This document shows, in pieces, positions 9,075 to 18,407 of a DNA stretch of 64,000 nucleotides. The notes beneath the pieces are model-generated. The model had not been told where the DNA came from. It saw only the letters and a list, made by a program, of their open reading frames with translations, and ran no database searches. The translations under genes were made by a program, and so were the position numbers. Numbering within the stretch: position 1 is the stretch's first letter; each line of letters opens with the position of its first letter. The DNA lies in assembly GCA_018829445.1 (NCBI GenBank), contig JAHJTV010000082.1, positions 124,001 to 188,000 of the forward strand. The letters are read 5' to 3'. Origin of the DNA: a bacterium. Its GTDB lineage: Bacteria; SAR324; XYD2-FULL-50-16.

Positions 9075-11297
9075 TTATTCGTAGAAACTTTTCAGCATTC
9101 GGCTTCGAGTTGGATGTCTCAATTTTCTCAGAGCCTTGGCTTCAATTTGTCTAATCCTCTCTCGAGTAACGTCAAAGTCCTGTCCGACCTCTTCAAGCGT
9201 GTGATCCTTCTTCTCATCGATCCCAAATCGCATTTTGAGGACCTTTTCTTCGCGAGGTGTCAAAGTGCCCAATACCTTTCTTGTTACGTCGGCCAGATAG
9301 GTGTTGACTACTGATTCACTGGGCAGCACCGCTGTTGCGTCTGGAATAAAATCACCAAGATGCGAATCATCTTCATCGCCAATTGGTGTTTCTAAAGAGA
9401 TGGGCTCTTTGGCTATTTTTAAGACCTTCCTGACTTTTTCCACAGGCAGATCCATCTTGATACTGATCTCCTCAGGAGATGGTTCGCGTCCAAATTCCTG
9501 GACCAGATGTCGCGATGTTCGGATAAGCTTATTGATGGTTTCGATCATATGAACCGGTATCCGAATAGTTCTCGCCTGATCTGCAATCGCTCTTGTAATT
9601 GCCTGCCTTATCCACCAGGTTGCATAGGTAGAAAACTTATACCCGCGTCGATATTCAAACTTATCGACCGCTTTCATTAATCCGATGTTGCCTTCCTGAA
9701 TTAGATCCAAGAACTGCAATCCGCGGTTTGTATACTTTTTAGCGATACTAATAACCAGTCTAAGGTTTGCTTCGACGAGCATACTTTTTGCGGTACTGAC
9801 TTTTCTTTCTGCCAGTTTCAGGCGTCTGATTTCAGAACGGAATTTCTCCAATTTTACATCGGTCTGATGGATCATCTTATCAATTCGCCTTCCTCCCGCT
9901 TGCACTTTTTCCAGTATACGGCGGGCAACCCTAAAATTATGTTTGGTAAGGCGCTTAAGTTGCACCTCTATTATTTCGCATTGTTCAGAGTTGTTCTCAT
10001 CCCATCCTTCGATCAAGTCTGAAACCTCAGCAACAGGTGCACGAAGATCACGCTGATATCGAGATAATTGAGTAAAGGTTAAGTCGATCTTATCATTGTG
10101 ATGAAGCATTACACGAAACATCGTATCAATTTGTTTCGTGTTAAAATTGATACTCCTCAAGGATTTTAAAAGGAGGAATTTAGCTTCTTCAAACTCTGCT
10201 TCAAATTCACGCTTTTTCTTCGGATCATTTGTACTGTCGTATTTTTCCTGGAATCTATTCCTATCTTCAAAATGCTTTTTCGCAGTCTTAATCTTTTGCA
10301 GCACCTGGTCTGCCGCTTGAGATTCCTCTTCAATTACTTGATCGTCCTCATCTATACCGGAAACAATGTCACGGGCACGAGCTTTGCCGTTCTTTAGCTT
10401 TTTACCTAAGTCAAACAGATAATTGATAATCAACTCTGATCGTAAAAGGATATCCAGCATTTCGTGTTGACCTTTTTCGATCATTTTTGCGATTTCGACT
10501 TCGCCTTCTCTTGTTAGGAGTTTGATGGAACCCATCTCCCTGAGATACATACGAACAGGATCATCGGAGTTCTGATCGGATGCTACTACCTTTGCTTTAA
10601 CTTCTTTAGTTGGATCCTCCTCCTCCTCATCATCATCATCGTTATCTGGATCATCATCATCATCCAAAACATCGATTATAATATCATTATTTTCGAGGTC
10701 ATTATCTGAGACAATGAATCGATCGTCTGAATTGTCAGAGTCACTATCTTTATCATCATCGTCATCGTCATCGTCCAAATCATCAGCTTTAGAGACGGTT
10801 TTGACTTTGCTGCTAATTTTTAGTGGTTCATCTTCCTCCTCTTCCTCATCGTCCTCGTCTTCAATAATTTCCTCTTCCTCTATAATCTTATTTTTTAGTT
10901 GTTTTTTTATTTTTGTCTCTTTTTCACCGGTCTTTGTGTCTTTCTTGTCAGATTCAATTTTCTCTTCGGTTGTAACTATATCAGATTTCTCCTCTTCTTC
11001 CTTTGAGACAGGGGGTCTCTTTTTTGTTGAATCAACTATTTCAATATTCTTGTCTGCTAAATAATCATACAGAGCATTTAAAACTTTTTCTGTCGGATCA
11101 CCTGGGAAGATACTTTTTATTTCAGCATCTGTTACAAAACCTTTGACTTTTCCCTTGGTTGTAAGGTTCCTGATTATTTTTTCTATCTCTTTCTGAGTGA
11201 ATTTCTTGTTAGCAGATTTGGTTTTCTTAGCTCCGGAATCTTTCTTCTTTGATTTGGAAACCTTATCGATCTTTTCTTTCAGGTTTTTCTTCCTCAT
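9075..11297 (-). CDS. rpoD: Housekeeping sigma factor (sigma-70 family, RpoD)
   Basis: This is the primary sigma subunit of RNA polymerase. Region 1.1 is at about residues 33-90 and region 1.2 (DDPVRMYLREMG) near 245. Region 2 includes FLDLIQEGNIGLMKAV and YATWWIRQAI, which contact the -10 element. Region 4 ends with TLEEVGQDFDVTRERIRQIE, which contacts the -35 element. At 740 aa it is about 125 residues longer than the E. coli protein. The excess is mainly a very acidic linker (about 91-245), including a run of eight Asp at 175-182. dnaG lies 132 bases upstream, as in the macromolecular synthesis operon. Confidence 0.98.
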   Translation of the reverse strand: MRKKNLKEKIDKVSKSKKKDSGAKKTKSANKKFTQKEIEKIIRNLTTKGKVKGFVTDAEIKSIFPGDPTEKVLNALYDYLADKNIEIVDSTKKRPPVSKEEEEKSDIVTTEEKIESDKKDTKTGEKETKIKKQLKNKIIEEEEIIEDEDDEEEEEDEPLKISSKVKTVSKADDLDDDDDDDDKDSDSDNSDDRFIVSDNDLENNDIIIDVLDDDDDPDNDDDDEEEEDPTKEVKAKVVASDQNSDDPVRMYLREMGSIKLLTREGEVEIAKMIEKGQHEMLDILLRSELIINYLFDLGKKLKNGKARARDIVSGIDEDDQVIEEESQAADQVLQKIKTAKKHFEDRNRFQEKYDSTNDPKKKREFEAEFEEAKFLLLKSLRSINFNTKQIDTMFRVMLHHNDKIDLTFTQLSRYQRDLRAPVAEVSDLIEGWDENNSEQCEIIEVQLKRLTKHNFRVARRILEKVQAGGRRIDKMIHQTDVKLEKFRSEIRRLKLAERKVSTAKSMLVEANLRLVISIAKKYTNRGLQFLDLIQEGNIGLMKAVDKFEYRRGYKFSTYATWWIRQAITRAIADQARTIRIPVHMIETINKLIRTSRHLVQEFGREPSPEEISIKMDLPVEKVRKVLKIAKEPISLETPIGDEDDSHLGDFIPDATAVLPSESVVNTYLADVTRKVLGTLTPREEKVLKMRFGIDEKKDHTLEEVGQDFDVTRERIRQIEAKALRKLRHPTRSRMLKSFYE

Positions 11298-11429
11298 GAT
11301 TTTTATCCTCTTGGCTTTTCAGAAGCTTTATTTAATTCAGGTTGATCAATTTTGATTTATTGTACTAATTTTTTTAATGAATCCAAATAAAAAATGTATC
11401 CCGAATTCATTATTTTGTAACAGATCTGT

Positions 11430-13271
11430 TCAGACTGTTTTTTTTCGGTTTTCGATGATAAGCCTTAAAGTCTCCATTTGTTGCTCAGGGGGTTCGTATC
11501 GCATTTTGCTTTTTTCATATAGCTGCCGATTCCTTTTTAAATCCTGAACGAGCCTCTTAAGGGTTTCTTGTGAAAAAGTTCGATTTTTTTCCTCATTATC
11601 CTCCTTCAATTTCAGCAATTCTGCTGAACCAGGTCGAACAAAAACCGGACCCTTATATTCAAAATCGTTGTGAAGCATATAAACCAATTTTGTGCCATAT
11701 TCGACAAAAAGCTCCGGAAAATCCTGAGCCTTTAAAAGTTCAAATTCGTTATCAGTTAGCTGCAAAAACCGAGCAAAAATCTCCGAAAATTCATGGTCGA
11801 TAAAGTCATTAATCCTTACCTGCTCTCTTACATATTTAATCGCTTCAGCATGATTCATTAGATATTGAAGAAACCTAACTTCGGGCATTTGTTCCTTTTC
11901 AAATATGGGGAAGGAACTGTTTACTGGTTGAGTATCCGAGGTTTCTCTTCTTGTCTCAGGCTGTTTTATGATTTGAAGGAGCTTTCCTTTTGCAATATCA
12001 AAACTTTTTGCAGCATTGGAAAGAAAGAGTTCTTTCTTAATAGTTGATTTAATATTGTTTACAACGCCACCAATAACCTCCCTAATTTTAGATTCACGAT
12101 ATTGAATACCTTTTAATGAGAAATCCTGTTTTGTGAAATCTTGTTTTGTCCTACTTATTATGAAATCAAAGTCATAGGCAGCATCTGCCAGAAGGCGATT
12201 AAAATCCTTATTTGAAAACTTTTTGAAATAATCATCGGGATCTAGACCTTCAGGTAAAATGATGACTTTACTGTCAAGATCATTTTCGATAAAAAGTCTC
12301 GCTGAACGCTCCGCGGCTTTTATGCCAGCTCCATCCCCATCAAACAATAGAATAGCCTCTTCTGCTCCCAGTAATTTGAGAATTCCTATATGCTCTTTGG
12401 TTAAAGCTGTTCCGCAAGTGGCGATCGATTCGAACCATTCATTCTCATGTAGGCGAATTACATCCAGATAGCCCTCAACAAGGATAGCTCTTCGATTTCG
12501 TCGAATGTGTGCATATGCGAGATCTATTCCATAGAAAATAAAACTTTTCTTATATAAATCAGTTTCCGGCGGATTCAGGTATTTTGGCTCTTCATCTCCG
12601 ATTGCTCGTCCCGCAAATCCCAATAAGATCCCTCTTCTATCTTTAATGGGAAAAATCAGCCTGTTCCTTAATCTGTCGTAATGCCCCCCTTTTTCCCCCT
12701 CCTTGATTAATCCGACTTTCTCCTGAGTTAAGTTGGAAAAATTCAGATTTAGGAGATGACTATTGAGATTCGTCCACCCGGGTGGTGCATATCCAAGTTG
12801 AAATTTCTCGACTAATGATTCAGAGATATCTCTTTTTTTTAGATACTCCCGGATTTCGCTTGTTTGTTGAGCACGTGCCAAATTATCAAGGAAAAAGGTC
12901 AAACTTTTTTCTAAACAGTTGTCTGCTATGGAATCATTCGAAACTTTTGGGGAATAATCATTTGAGGTCTCTATACTGATGCCGCTTCTTTTTGCAAGGA
13001 AATGTACCGCTTCAACAAATTGAAGGTTTTCAATTCCCATAACGAACCGAATGGCATCTCCGTACTCACCACATCCATAGCATTTAAAACTCTGATAGGA
13101 ATGAGAAACGGTGAAAGATGGGGTTTTCTCCTGGTGAAATGGGCATAGCCCAATGAGATTCTTGCCGGCTGGTTTGAGTTGAACATATTCGCCAATGAGC
13201 TGAGCAATATCATTGGCTTTTAAAATCTGTTCTTTTGTATCTTGAGAAATAAAGCCAGTCTTTTTAAGCAT
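11430..13271 (-). CDS. dnaG: DNA primase
   Basis: It makes RNA primers at the replication fork. The 613-aa protein has all parts: the N-terminal CHC2 zinc finger (CPFHQEKTPSF, then CYGCG), the TOPRIM catalytic core with VEGYLDV and the metal-binding LLFDGDGAG, and a C-terminal helicase-binding region. It is followed by rpoD, the classic pairing. The gene before it is mqnD (45-base gap), with rpsT one further upstream, in place of the usual rpsU. Confidence 0.98.
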   Translation of the reverse strand: MLKKTGFISQDTKEQILKANDIAQLIGEYVQLKPAGKNLIGLCPFHQEKTPSFTVSHSYQSFKCYGCGEYGDAIRFVMGIENLQFVEAVHFLAKRSGISIETSNDYSPKVSNDSIADNCLEKSLTFFLDNLARAQQTSEIREYLKKRDISESLVEKFQLGYAPPGWTNLNSHLLNLNFSNLTQEKVGLIKEGEKGGHYDRLRNRLIFPIKDRRGILLGFAGRAIGDEEPKYLNPPETDLYKKSFIFYGIDLAYAHIRRNRRAILVEGYLDVIRLHENEWFESIATCGTALTKEHIGILKLLGAEEAILLFDGDGAGIKAAERSARLFIENDLDSKVIILPEGLDPDDYFKKFSNKDFNRLLADAAYDFDFIISRTKQDFTKQDFSLKGIQYRESKIREVIGGVVNNIKSTIKKELFLSNAAKSFDIAKGKLLQIIKQPETRRETSDTQPVNSSFPIFEKEQMPEVRFLQYLMNHAEAIKYVREQVRINDFIDHEFSEIFARFLQLTDNEFELLKAQDFPELFVEYGTKLVYMLHNDFEYKGPVFVRPGSAELLKLKEDNEEKNRTFSQETLKRLVQDLKRNRQLYEKSKMRYEPPEQQMETLRLIIENRKKTV

Positions 13272-13316
13272 TACGATCTCTTAAGTTTGTTAGATCTTAA
13301 GATACAAGCACTAAGA

Positions 13317-14150
13317 CTAACTGACAAACAGTTGATCTTCTCTGAATAAACTATCTACCGGCAGCAATCCACGTTGAGAACTTTTTCGATATAACTGTCG
13401 AATTGCTTCTTTCCCGTCATGACCCAGATCTTTCGAATATCGATTCACATACAGATTTATGTGACTGGTGATGATTCCGCTGTCCAACTCTTGAGCATTG
13501 TCTTTGATAAAATGAGCTGCTGAGTCGGGATTATTTTCAGCAAAGATAATCGATTTTTTGATTAACGCTTGTATGGTTTCCTGATCTTGAGTGCTGACTT
13601 TATTCGAAATAATGATTCCCCCCAGGGGAATCAAAATGTTTGACTCACCTTCCCACCATTCCCCCAAATCAAGCAGGTTATTCAGGTTGAACTGCTGATA
13701 GGTAAATCTGGACTCATGTATTATTACACCAGCATCGACATCGCCTTTGAGAATCGATGGAATGATTTTATCAAATGGCATAAAGACAAAATCAAAACCT
13801 TCGCCTACGGCCATTTTAAACAACAATGCTGCTGTTGTTAATTCCCCGGGAAGCCCAATTCGTCCCGAAGTTGGAATTCTATTTTCCCTGCTTAATAGCA
13901 ACGGGCCGCACCCTTTTCCCAGCGCACCGCCCGCAGATAGCAATCTATAATTATCCAAAACGTGAAACCAAGCATGAATCGAAGTTTTGGTTATATCCAG
14001 TTGATGATTCAATGCCATCTGATTGAGCGTTTCCACATCTTCAATAACCAATTTAAATTTGTACCGATGTTCAATTTTATTATGAACCAACGCATCAAAT
14101 ATAAATGTGTCATTGGGGCATGGGGAAAACCCTAATGAGATTTCACGCAT
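13317..14150 (-). CDS. mqnD: 1,4-dihydroxy-6-naphthoate synthase, menaquinone futalosine pathway
   Basis: MqnD converts cyclic dehypoxanthine futalosine to 1,4-dihydroxy-6-naphthoate on the alternative (futalosine) route to menaquinone. The family signature is at the N-terminus (GFSPCPNDTFIF), with GKGCGPLLLSR at about residues 78-88. The 277-aa length is normal. mqnA, mqnB and mqnC are not in the window. The placement is odd: it lies between rpsT (20-base gap) and dnaG in a run of translation and replication genes. MqnA is a relative in the same superfamily, but the SPCPNDTF motif favours MqnD. Confidence 0.9.
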   Translation of the reverse strand: MREISLGFSPCPNDTFIFDALVHNKIEHRYKFKLVIEDVETLNQMALNHQLDITKTSIHAWFHVLDNYRLLSAGGALGKGCGPLLLSRENRIPTSGRIGLPGELTTAALLFKMAVGEGFDFVFMPFDKIIPSILKGDVDAGVIIHESRFTYQQFNLNNLLDLGEWWEGESNILIPLGGIIISNKVSTQDQETIQALIKKSIIFAENNPDSAAHFIKDNAQELDSGIITSHINLYVNRYSKDLGHDGKEAIRQLYRKSSQRGLLPVDSLFREDQLFVS

Positions 14151-14170
14151 TAAAAAATACTACCTATCAA

Positions 14171-14443
14171 TTATGCTGCAGCAGAAGCTTTATTCAGCAG
14201 CATTGTTAAATTTGACTTATTTCTTGATGCTGTATTCTTTGGAAGAACGCCTTTGGTGTGTGCCTTGTCAATCACTTTGTGAATATTGGGCAGCATCTTT
14301 TGAGCGTCTTCCAGTTTCTTCTCTGTAACCAACGAGATGAATTTTTTGATCTCAGTTCGGTATGAGGACTTTAAAGCCCGATTTCGAAGCCTTCTTCTTG
14401 CATTTTGTCTGGACCTTTTAGCAGCCGACTTATGATTTGCCAT
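14171..14443 (-). CDS. rpsT: Small ribosomal subunit protein bS20
   Basis: This is a 90-aa, strongly basic helical protein of the 30S subunit. The N-terminus (MANHKSAAKRSRQNARRR) is diagnostic, as is the late THKGVLP/NTASR-like segment (HTKGVLPKNTASRNKS). It sits 28 bases after yraN and 20 bases before mqnD, inside the long housekeeping run; in many bacteria rpsT stands alone. Confidence 0.98.
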   Translation of the reverse strand: MANHKSAAKRSRQNARRRLRNRALKSSYRTEIKKFISLVTEKKLEDAQKMLPNIHKVIDKAHTKGVLPKNTASRNKSNLTMLLNKASAAA

Positions 14444-14471
14444 ATGTCTTCCTGTAAAATGAAGTGTTTGT

Positions 14472-14840
14472 TCAAAAAGCGTTTTCTATATGTTCCAAAG
14501 CGTATTGCTTATCGCTTTTAAATATAATTGTGATAACATCAAACCGAGGTTGTTTCGATCGAATGTTACGTTGAATCAAATATGTTTGCCCAAGTAGTCT
14601 GAGTTTTTGGCGTTTTTTTTGGGTTATTGAGATTAAGGGATTAACCATGATAGTTGAATAATAGCGCGATTTAACTTCAACAAAAACCAGGTATTCTTTG
14701 TGATCTGCTATAAGATCTATCTCTCCGATACGACAACGATAATTCCGCTCTCTGATTCGGTAGCCCTTTTCCAGCAAAAAACCTGCTGCAACTTCTTCTC
14801 CCAATCTGCCTAATTTTATTCTGCCGATGGGACTAGGCAT
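14472..14840 (-). CDS. yraN: YraN family protein, predicted nuclease fold
   Basis: This is a 122-aa member of the UPF0102/YraN family, a Holliday-junction-resolvase-like fold of unsettled function. Visible features are GRLGEEVAAGFL near residues 12-23, the restriction-endonuclease-like core RIGEIDLIA with the acidic E and D, and VFVEVKSR. It lies directly after rplS (2 bases between stop and start). That matches the common rplS-(rnhB)-yraN order, except that rnhB is missing here. Confidence 0.93.
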   Translation of the reverse strand: MPSPIGRIKLGRLGEEVAAGFLLEKGYRIRERNYRCRIGEIDLIADHKEYLVFVEVKSRYYSTIMVNPLISITQKKRQKLRLLGQTYLIQRNIRSKQPRFDVITIIFKSDKQYALEHIENAF

Positions 14841-14842
14841 GA

Positions 14843-15199
14843 TTACTTTGTAAAAAGTTTTTCCCTAATTCTCGCCGCTTTACCAAATCGATCGCGAAGA
14901 TAATAGAGTTTGGCTCTTCTGATTCTTCCCTGCTTGACCACCTTTATTTCTTCAATTCGGGGTGAATGAAGAGGGAAAACCCTTTCAATACCATAACCTT
15001 GACTTACCTTCCTAACGGTAAAAGTCGCTTTCAGGTTTTTATCACCAAAATGTCTTGCAATTACAACACCTTCAAAGGGTTGAATCCTTTCTTTTTCACC
15101 TTCCTTAATTTTATAAGCGACGCGAACCGTACTACCTATGTCAAAGGAAGGTATATCTTTTAACTGTTGCTTTTCAATGGCATCTAATAAATTACTCAT
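14843..15199 (-). CDS. rplS: Large ribosomal subunit protein bL19
   Basis: bL19 sits at the 30S/50S interface. The family pattern is clear: FDIGSTVRVAYKIKEG, then RIQPFEGVVIAR, GIERVFPLHSPRIEEI and a C-terminal LRDRFGKAARI. The ATG at 15199 was chosen over an in-frame TTG 12 bases upstream because the ATG is preceded by gggag at the right distance and gives the expected 118-aa protein starting MSNLLD. It follows trmD after about 100 bases. Confidence 0.97.
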   Translation of the reverse strand: MSNLLDAIEKQQLKDIPSFDIGSTVRVAYKIKEGEKERIQPFEGVVIARHFGDKNLKATFTVRKVSQGYGIERVFPLHSPRIEEIKVVKQGRIRRAKLYYLRDRFGKAARIREKLFTK

Positions 15200-15299
15200 T
15201 TTTACTCCCAAACTTGCAGTTTAGTATGCAAAAAACCTTATTCTATAAAAAATAAGACCTGATAAAACAAAATGGTATAAAGCACTCATTCGACTCTTT

Positions 15300-16010
15300 T
15301 TATACTCCAGCTTTGGAAAGGATATATTGATCAAAAAGATCAGGACGTTTTTTCCTTGTCTTCTCTAAAGCATTTTGATGACGCCAGTTTTCAATTTCCT
15401 TATGATTACCGGAAGTTAATACTTCAGGGATTCTTTTACCTCTGAAACTGACTGGCCGAGTATATTGTGAATATTCAAGCAAATCATAATTAAATGATTC
15501 ACTCTCAATTGATTGAATATTGCCAATAACACCGGGAATTAATCTGCCGACAGATTCGATAATCGCCATTGCTGCGATTTCCCCTCCCATCATAATATAA
15601 TCACCCAGACTTAGTTCTTCATCGACGAATTCCCTTATCCTTTCGTCAAATCCCTCAAACCGGCCACAAACCAAAACAATTGGACGGTCCAACTTGCTCA
15701 GCTCTTGGGCTTTCCTCTGGTTGTAGGGTTCACCTTGCGGTGAAATTAGAATCTTATGAACTCTGCCCGAGTTTGCTTTTTCCTGACACCTTTCTAAAGC
15801 ATTTACTATTGGCTCTGGCCTTAAGACCATTCCTGCTCCCCCTCCGTATGGTGGAGCATCGACCTTCATGTGTTTTCCTATCCCGAAGTTTCTGAAGTTG
15901 ATCAAGTCAACCAGAAGCTTTTCCTGTTCAATGGCTTTCTGAATCAATCCCTGGGATAAAAAGGATGTAAAAATCTCCGGATAAACGGTCAATATTTGAA
16001 GATGAACCAT
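15300..16010 (-). CDS. trmD: tRNA (guanine37-N1)-methyltransferase
   Basis: TrmD methylates G37 next to the anticodon with S-adenosylmethionine and prevents +1 frameshifting. The 236-aa protein has the SPOUT trefoil-knot residues: GRFEGFDERI, SLGDYIMMGGE and LLEYSQYTRP. It lies 17 bases after rimM in the conserved rpsP-rimM-trmD-rplS order. Confidence 0.97.
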   Translation of the reverse strand: MVHLQILTVYPEIFTSFLSQGLIQKAIEQEKLLVDLINFRNFGIGKHMKVDAPPYGGGAGMVLRPEPIVNALERCQEKANSGRVHKILISPQGEPYNQRKAQELSKLDRPIVLVCGRFEGFDERIREFVDEELSLGDYIMMGGEIAAMAIIESVGRLIPGVIGNIQSIESESFNYDLLEYSQYTRPVSFRGKRIPEVLTSGNHKEIENWRHQNALEKTRKKRPDLFDQYILSKAGV

Positions 16011-16027
16011 ATACCGGTACCTGACGT

Positions 16028-16567
16028 TTATTTTTTATTACTCTGTGTATTCAGATCCATTAACCCGGGTATTAGGTTAATAATAACCTTGTCCGGGGGA
16101 ATAATCTCTTTTAGTACCTCCGCTGAAGTCGGAAACAGAAATGTGCCATCTTCTGTATCAACCTCACAAACCACTTGCGGTCCAGCTTCAAAGTATTTGG
16201 TTATTTTTCCCAAATACTGATCATCCGTTGAGTAAACCTTTGAATTGATTAAATCATCAATAAAAAACTCCTCTTCATCCAAAGGCCTCAAGTTGGACTC
16301 TTCAGTATAAAGAGCACAGCCTTTTAATTCAGCAGCTTGAGAAATATCGGTAATCTGATCGAACTTTAGCAACCAATGGTTTTTAGCTTCTCGAGCGCCT
16401 GTCAGGGAATGTCTTTCTTTTCGATTGTCCTTTAGAACTATTAATTCCTCCAATCTTAGAAAGATCTCCGGATCATCAGTCAACGGCATGACCTTCAATT
16501 CCCCTTTTATACCGTGGGTATTGATAATAGCGGCTATCTGCCTGATACCTTCAGTATCCTCACTCAT
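16028..16567 (-). CDS. rimM: Ribosome maturation factor RimM
   Basis: RimM binds uS19 and helps assemble the 30S head. The N-terminal domain has IINTHGIKGELKV and the C-terminal PRC barrel starts near residue 95 (FFIDDLI) with GQVV-like VCEVDTEDGTFLFP. The start was placed at the ATG at 16567 (MSEDTEG). A TTG 21 bases upstream is in frame but has no advantage, and an aggtga sequence lies just before the ATG. The resulting length is 179 aa, normal for RimM. Confidence 0.94.
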   Translation of the reverse strand: MSEDTEGIRQIAAIINTHGIKGELKVMPLTDDPEIFLRLEELIVLKDNRKERHSLTGAREAKNHWLLKFDQITDISQAAELKGCALYTEESNLRPLDEEEFFIDDLINSKVYSTDDQYLGKITKYFEAGPQVVCEVDTEDGTFLFPTSAEVLKEIIPPDKVIINLIPGLMDLNTQSNKK

Positions 16568-16632
16568 AGTTTTTTCACCTAATACCAAAGCGTAATCAAT
16601 TACAAATCTTCAAAAAGAATAACTGCCGGTAA

Positions 16633-16932
16633 CTATTCTGATTTTTCCGCAGTATCTTCCTTTTTTTTCTGCTTCTCTTTTGGAATAAAAGTAAGCTTCA
16701 ATTCAAAACCCTCTTTTATTAATAGCTTTGTAACTGTTTCAGAAGCTGTGGCACCAACCGATAGCCATTTCTGAACACTCTCTTTATTTAAATCAAGTGC
16801 TTTGGTAAGTGGATCATATGTTCCCAGCTTTTCCAGAAATCTTCCATCTCGCTTGTTGCGCTTGTCTGTTGCAACAATTCTATAAAATGGTTTTTTCTTT
16901 GCCCCTGCTCTAGCAAGTCGAATTCTTACCAC
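16633..16932 (-). CDS. rpsP: Small ribosomal subunit protein bS16
   Basis: A 99-aa 30S protein. The N-terminus MVRIRLARAGAKKKPFYRIV and the FLEKLGTYDP segment are diagnostic. The start codon is GTG, supported by aggag six to ten bases upstream and by the conserved MVxIRL start. The C-terminus is a Lys/Glu-rich tail. It follows ffh after 35 bases. No KH-domain gene (khpA), often found between rpsP and rimM, is present. Confidence 0.98.
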   Translation of the reverse strand: MVRIRLARAGAKKKPFYRIVATDKRNKRDGRFLEKLGTYDPLTKALDLNKESVQKWLSVGATASETVTKLLIKEGFELKLTFIPKEKQKKKEDTAEKSE

Positions 16933-16967
16933 TTTAGTTTCTCCTACTACAAGTTTAATAAAAATAA

Positions 16968-18332
16968 TTAAAAGGGTCCCAGGTTACTGTTACCAGGGCC
17001 CATTAGGTTTTGAAGAGCTCTCATCGACTTTTTCCCATTCCCCATGGACGAGAATTTTTTCATCATCTTATTCATCTGGGAAAACTGTTTTAAAAGTCGA
17101 TTGATATCACTAACAGCGGTTCCACTTCCCTTGGCGATTCTAATCTTTCTGGAACCGTTTATTATATTAGGTTTCTCTCTCTCTTTGAACGTCATTGAAG
17201 AGATTATTGCGTCAATTCTGACTAGTGATTTATCGTTAAATTCCGCTCCGGAGGGAATCTTGTTTCCAATACCTGGGATCATACCGATTATATCTTTAAG
17301 TGATCCCATCTTTCTTATCTGCCTCAATTGATCCTGAAAATCGGATAAGGTAAAGGTGTTTTTCCTTATTCTTTCTTCCAGTCGTTCTGCTTTTTCCTGA
17401 TCTATATGTTCCTGCGCTTTTTCGATCAGGCCGATCATATCGCCCATGCCAAGAATTCTTGAAGCGATTCTATCAGGATAAAATGGTTCTAAATCCTTAA
17501 TCTTTTCACCGATTCCAATGAACTTAACCGGCTGCCCTGTAATGGCTCTGATAGATAAAGCGGCGCCGCCTCTGGCATCTCCATCCATTTTAGTAAGAAT
17601 AAACCCGGATAAACCCAGTCGATCATGAAAAGCTTTGGCTACATTTACTGCGTCTTGACCCGTCATTGCGTCAGCAACAAAAAGAATTTCGTTTAATGAG
17701 AGCTTCTGCTTTATCTCTTCCAATTCGGTCATCAACTTCTCATCGATCTGCAGACGACCTGCTGTATCCAAAATAAGATAATTAGCCAGCTTCTTGTCAG
17801 CTTCCTCCATGGCGCTAACCGCTATATTTAGCGGTTTCATGTCAGGTCGACTATCGAAACAGGGAACGTTTATGTCTTTTGCCAGTACTCTTAGCTGATC
17901 AATTGCTGCAGGACGATAAACATCTGCAGAAGCCAGGTGTACCTTTTTCCCATCTTTTTTAAGTCGATTTGCCAGTTTGGCGACAGTGGTTGTTTTTCCA
18001 CTCCCTTGTAAACCAACCAGCATTATAATTGTTAGCTTGTTGTTGACCTGGGTCAACCCATGATTTTCTGCTCCCATCATGGCGATCAGTTCATCGTTAA
18101 CTATCTTTATAAACTGTTGACCAGGACTAAGAGATTGCATCACCTCCGCACCCAGAGCTCTTTTTTTAACCGATTTTAAAAACGCATTAACAACGCGATA
18201 ATTAACGTCAGCTTCAAGCAGTGCGAATTTGACTTCTTTCAAAGATACTGCAATATTGCTTTCTGAAAGAACGCCCTTATTTGTAAGCTTTTTAAATGTT
18301 TGATTTAATTTTTCTGTAAGGTTTTCAAACAT
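16968..18332 (-). CDS. ffh: Signal recognition particle protein Ffh
   Basis: Ffh binds 4.5S RNA and signal sequences of nascent membrane proteins. The 454-aa protein has an N domain, a GTPase G domain (GLQGSGKTTT, DTAGR, TKMDGDARGG), and a Met-rich M domain near the end (MNKMMKKFSSMGNGKKSM). It is the first gene of the long minus-strand operon and has a good sigma-70 promoter upstream at 18379-18407. Confidence 0.98.
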   Translation of the reverse strand: MFENLTEKLNQTFKKLTNKGVLSESNIAVSLKEVKFALLEADVNYRVVNAFLKSVKKRALGAEVMQSLSPGQQFIKIVNDELIAMMGAENHGLTQVNNKLTIIMLVGLQGSGKTTTVAKLANRLKKDGKKVHLASADVYRPAAIDQLRVLAKDINVPCFDSRPDMKPLNIAVSAMEEADKKLANYLILDTAGRLQIDEKLMTELEEIKQKLSLNEILFVADAMTGQDAVNVAKAFHDRLGLSGFILTKMDGDARGGAALSIRAITGQPVKFIGIGEKIKDLEPFYPDRIASRILGMGDMIGLIEKAQEHIDQEKAERLEERIRKNTFTLSDFQDQLRQIRKMGSLKDIIGMIPGIGNKIPSGAEFNDKSLVRIDAIISSMTFKEREKPNIINGSRKIRIAKGSGTAVSDINRLLKQFSQMNKMMKKFSSMGNGKKSMRALQNLMGPGNSNLGPF

Positions 18333-18378
18333 CCAATTTCATCTTTAAAGGTCTATTTAATAAAAAGCACAATTGAAA

Positions 18379-18407
18379 ATGATAACCTCAAAATACCATC
18401 TTGTCAA
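18379..18407 (-). promoter_or_regulatory. Sigma-70 promoter of the ffh operon
   Basis: On the minus strand there is a perfect -35 box ttgaca, a 17-base spacer and a -10 box tatcat (five of six matches). The ffh start codon lies about 40 bases beyond the expected transcription start. The -35 box overlaps that of the opposite lptE promoter. Confidence 0.72.

Noticed and set aside
10714..11064. Ser-rich open frame on the plus strand inside rpoD
   Set aside because: It is the antisense reading of the acidic Asp/Glu codons of RpoD.
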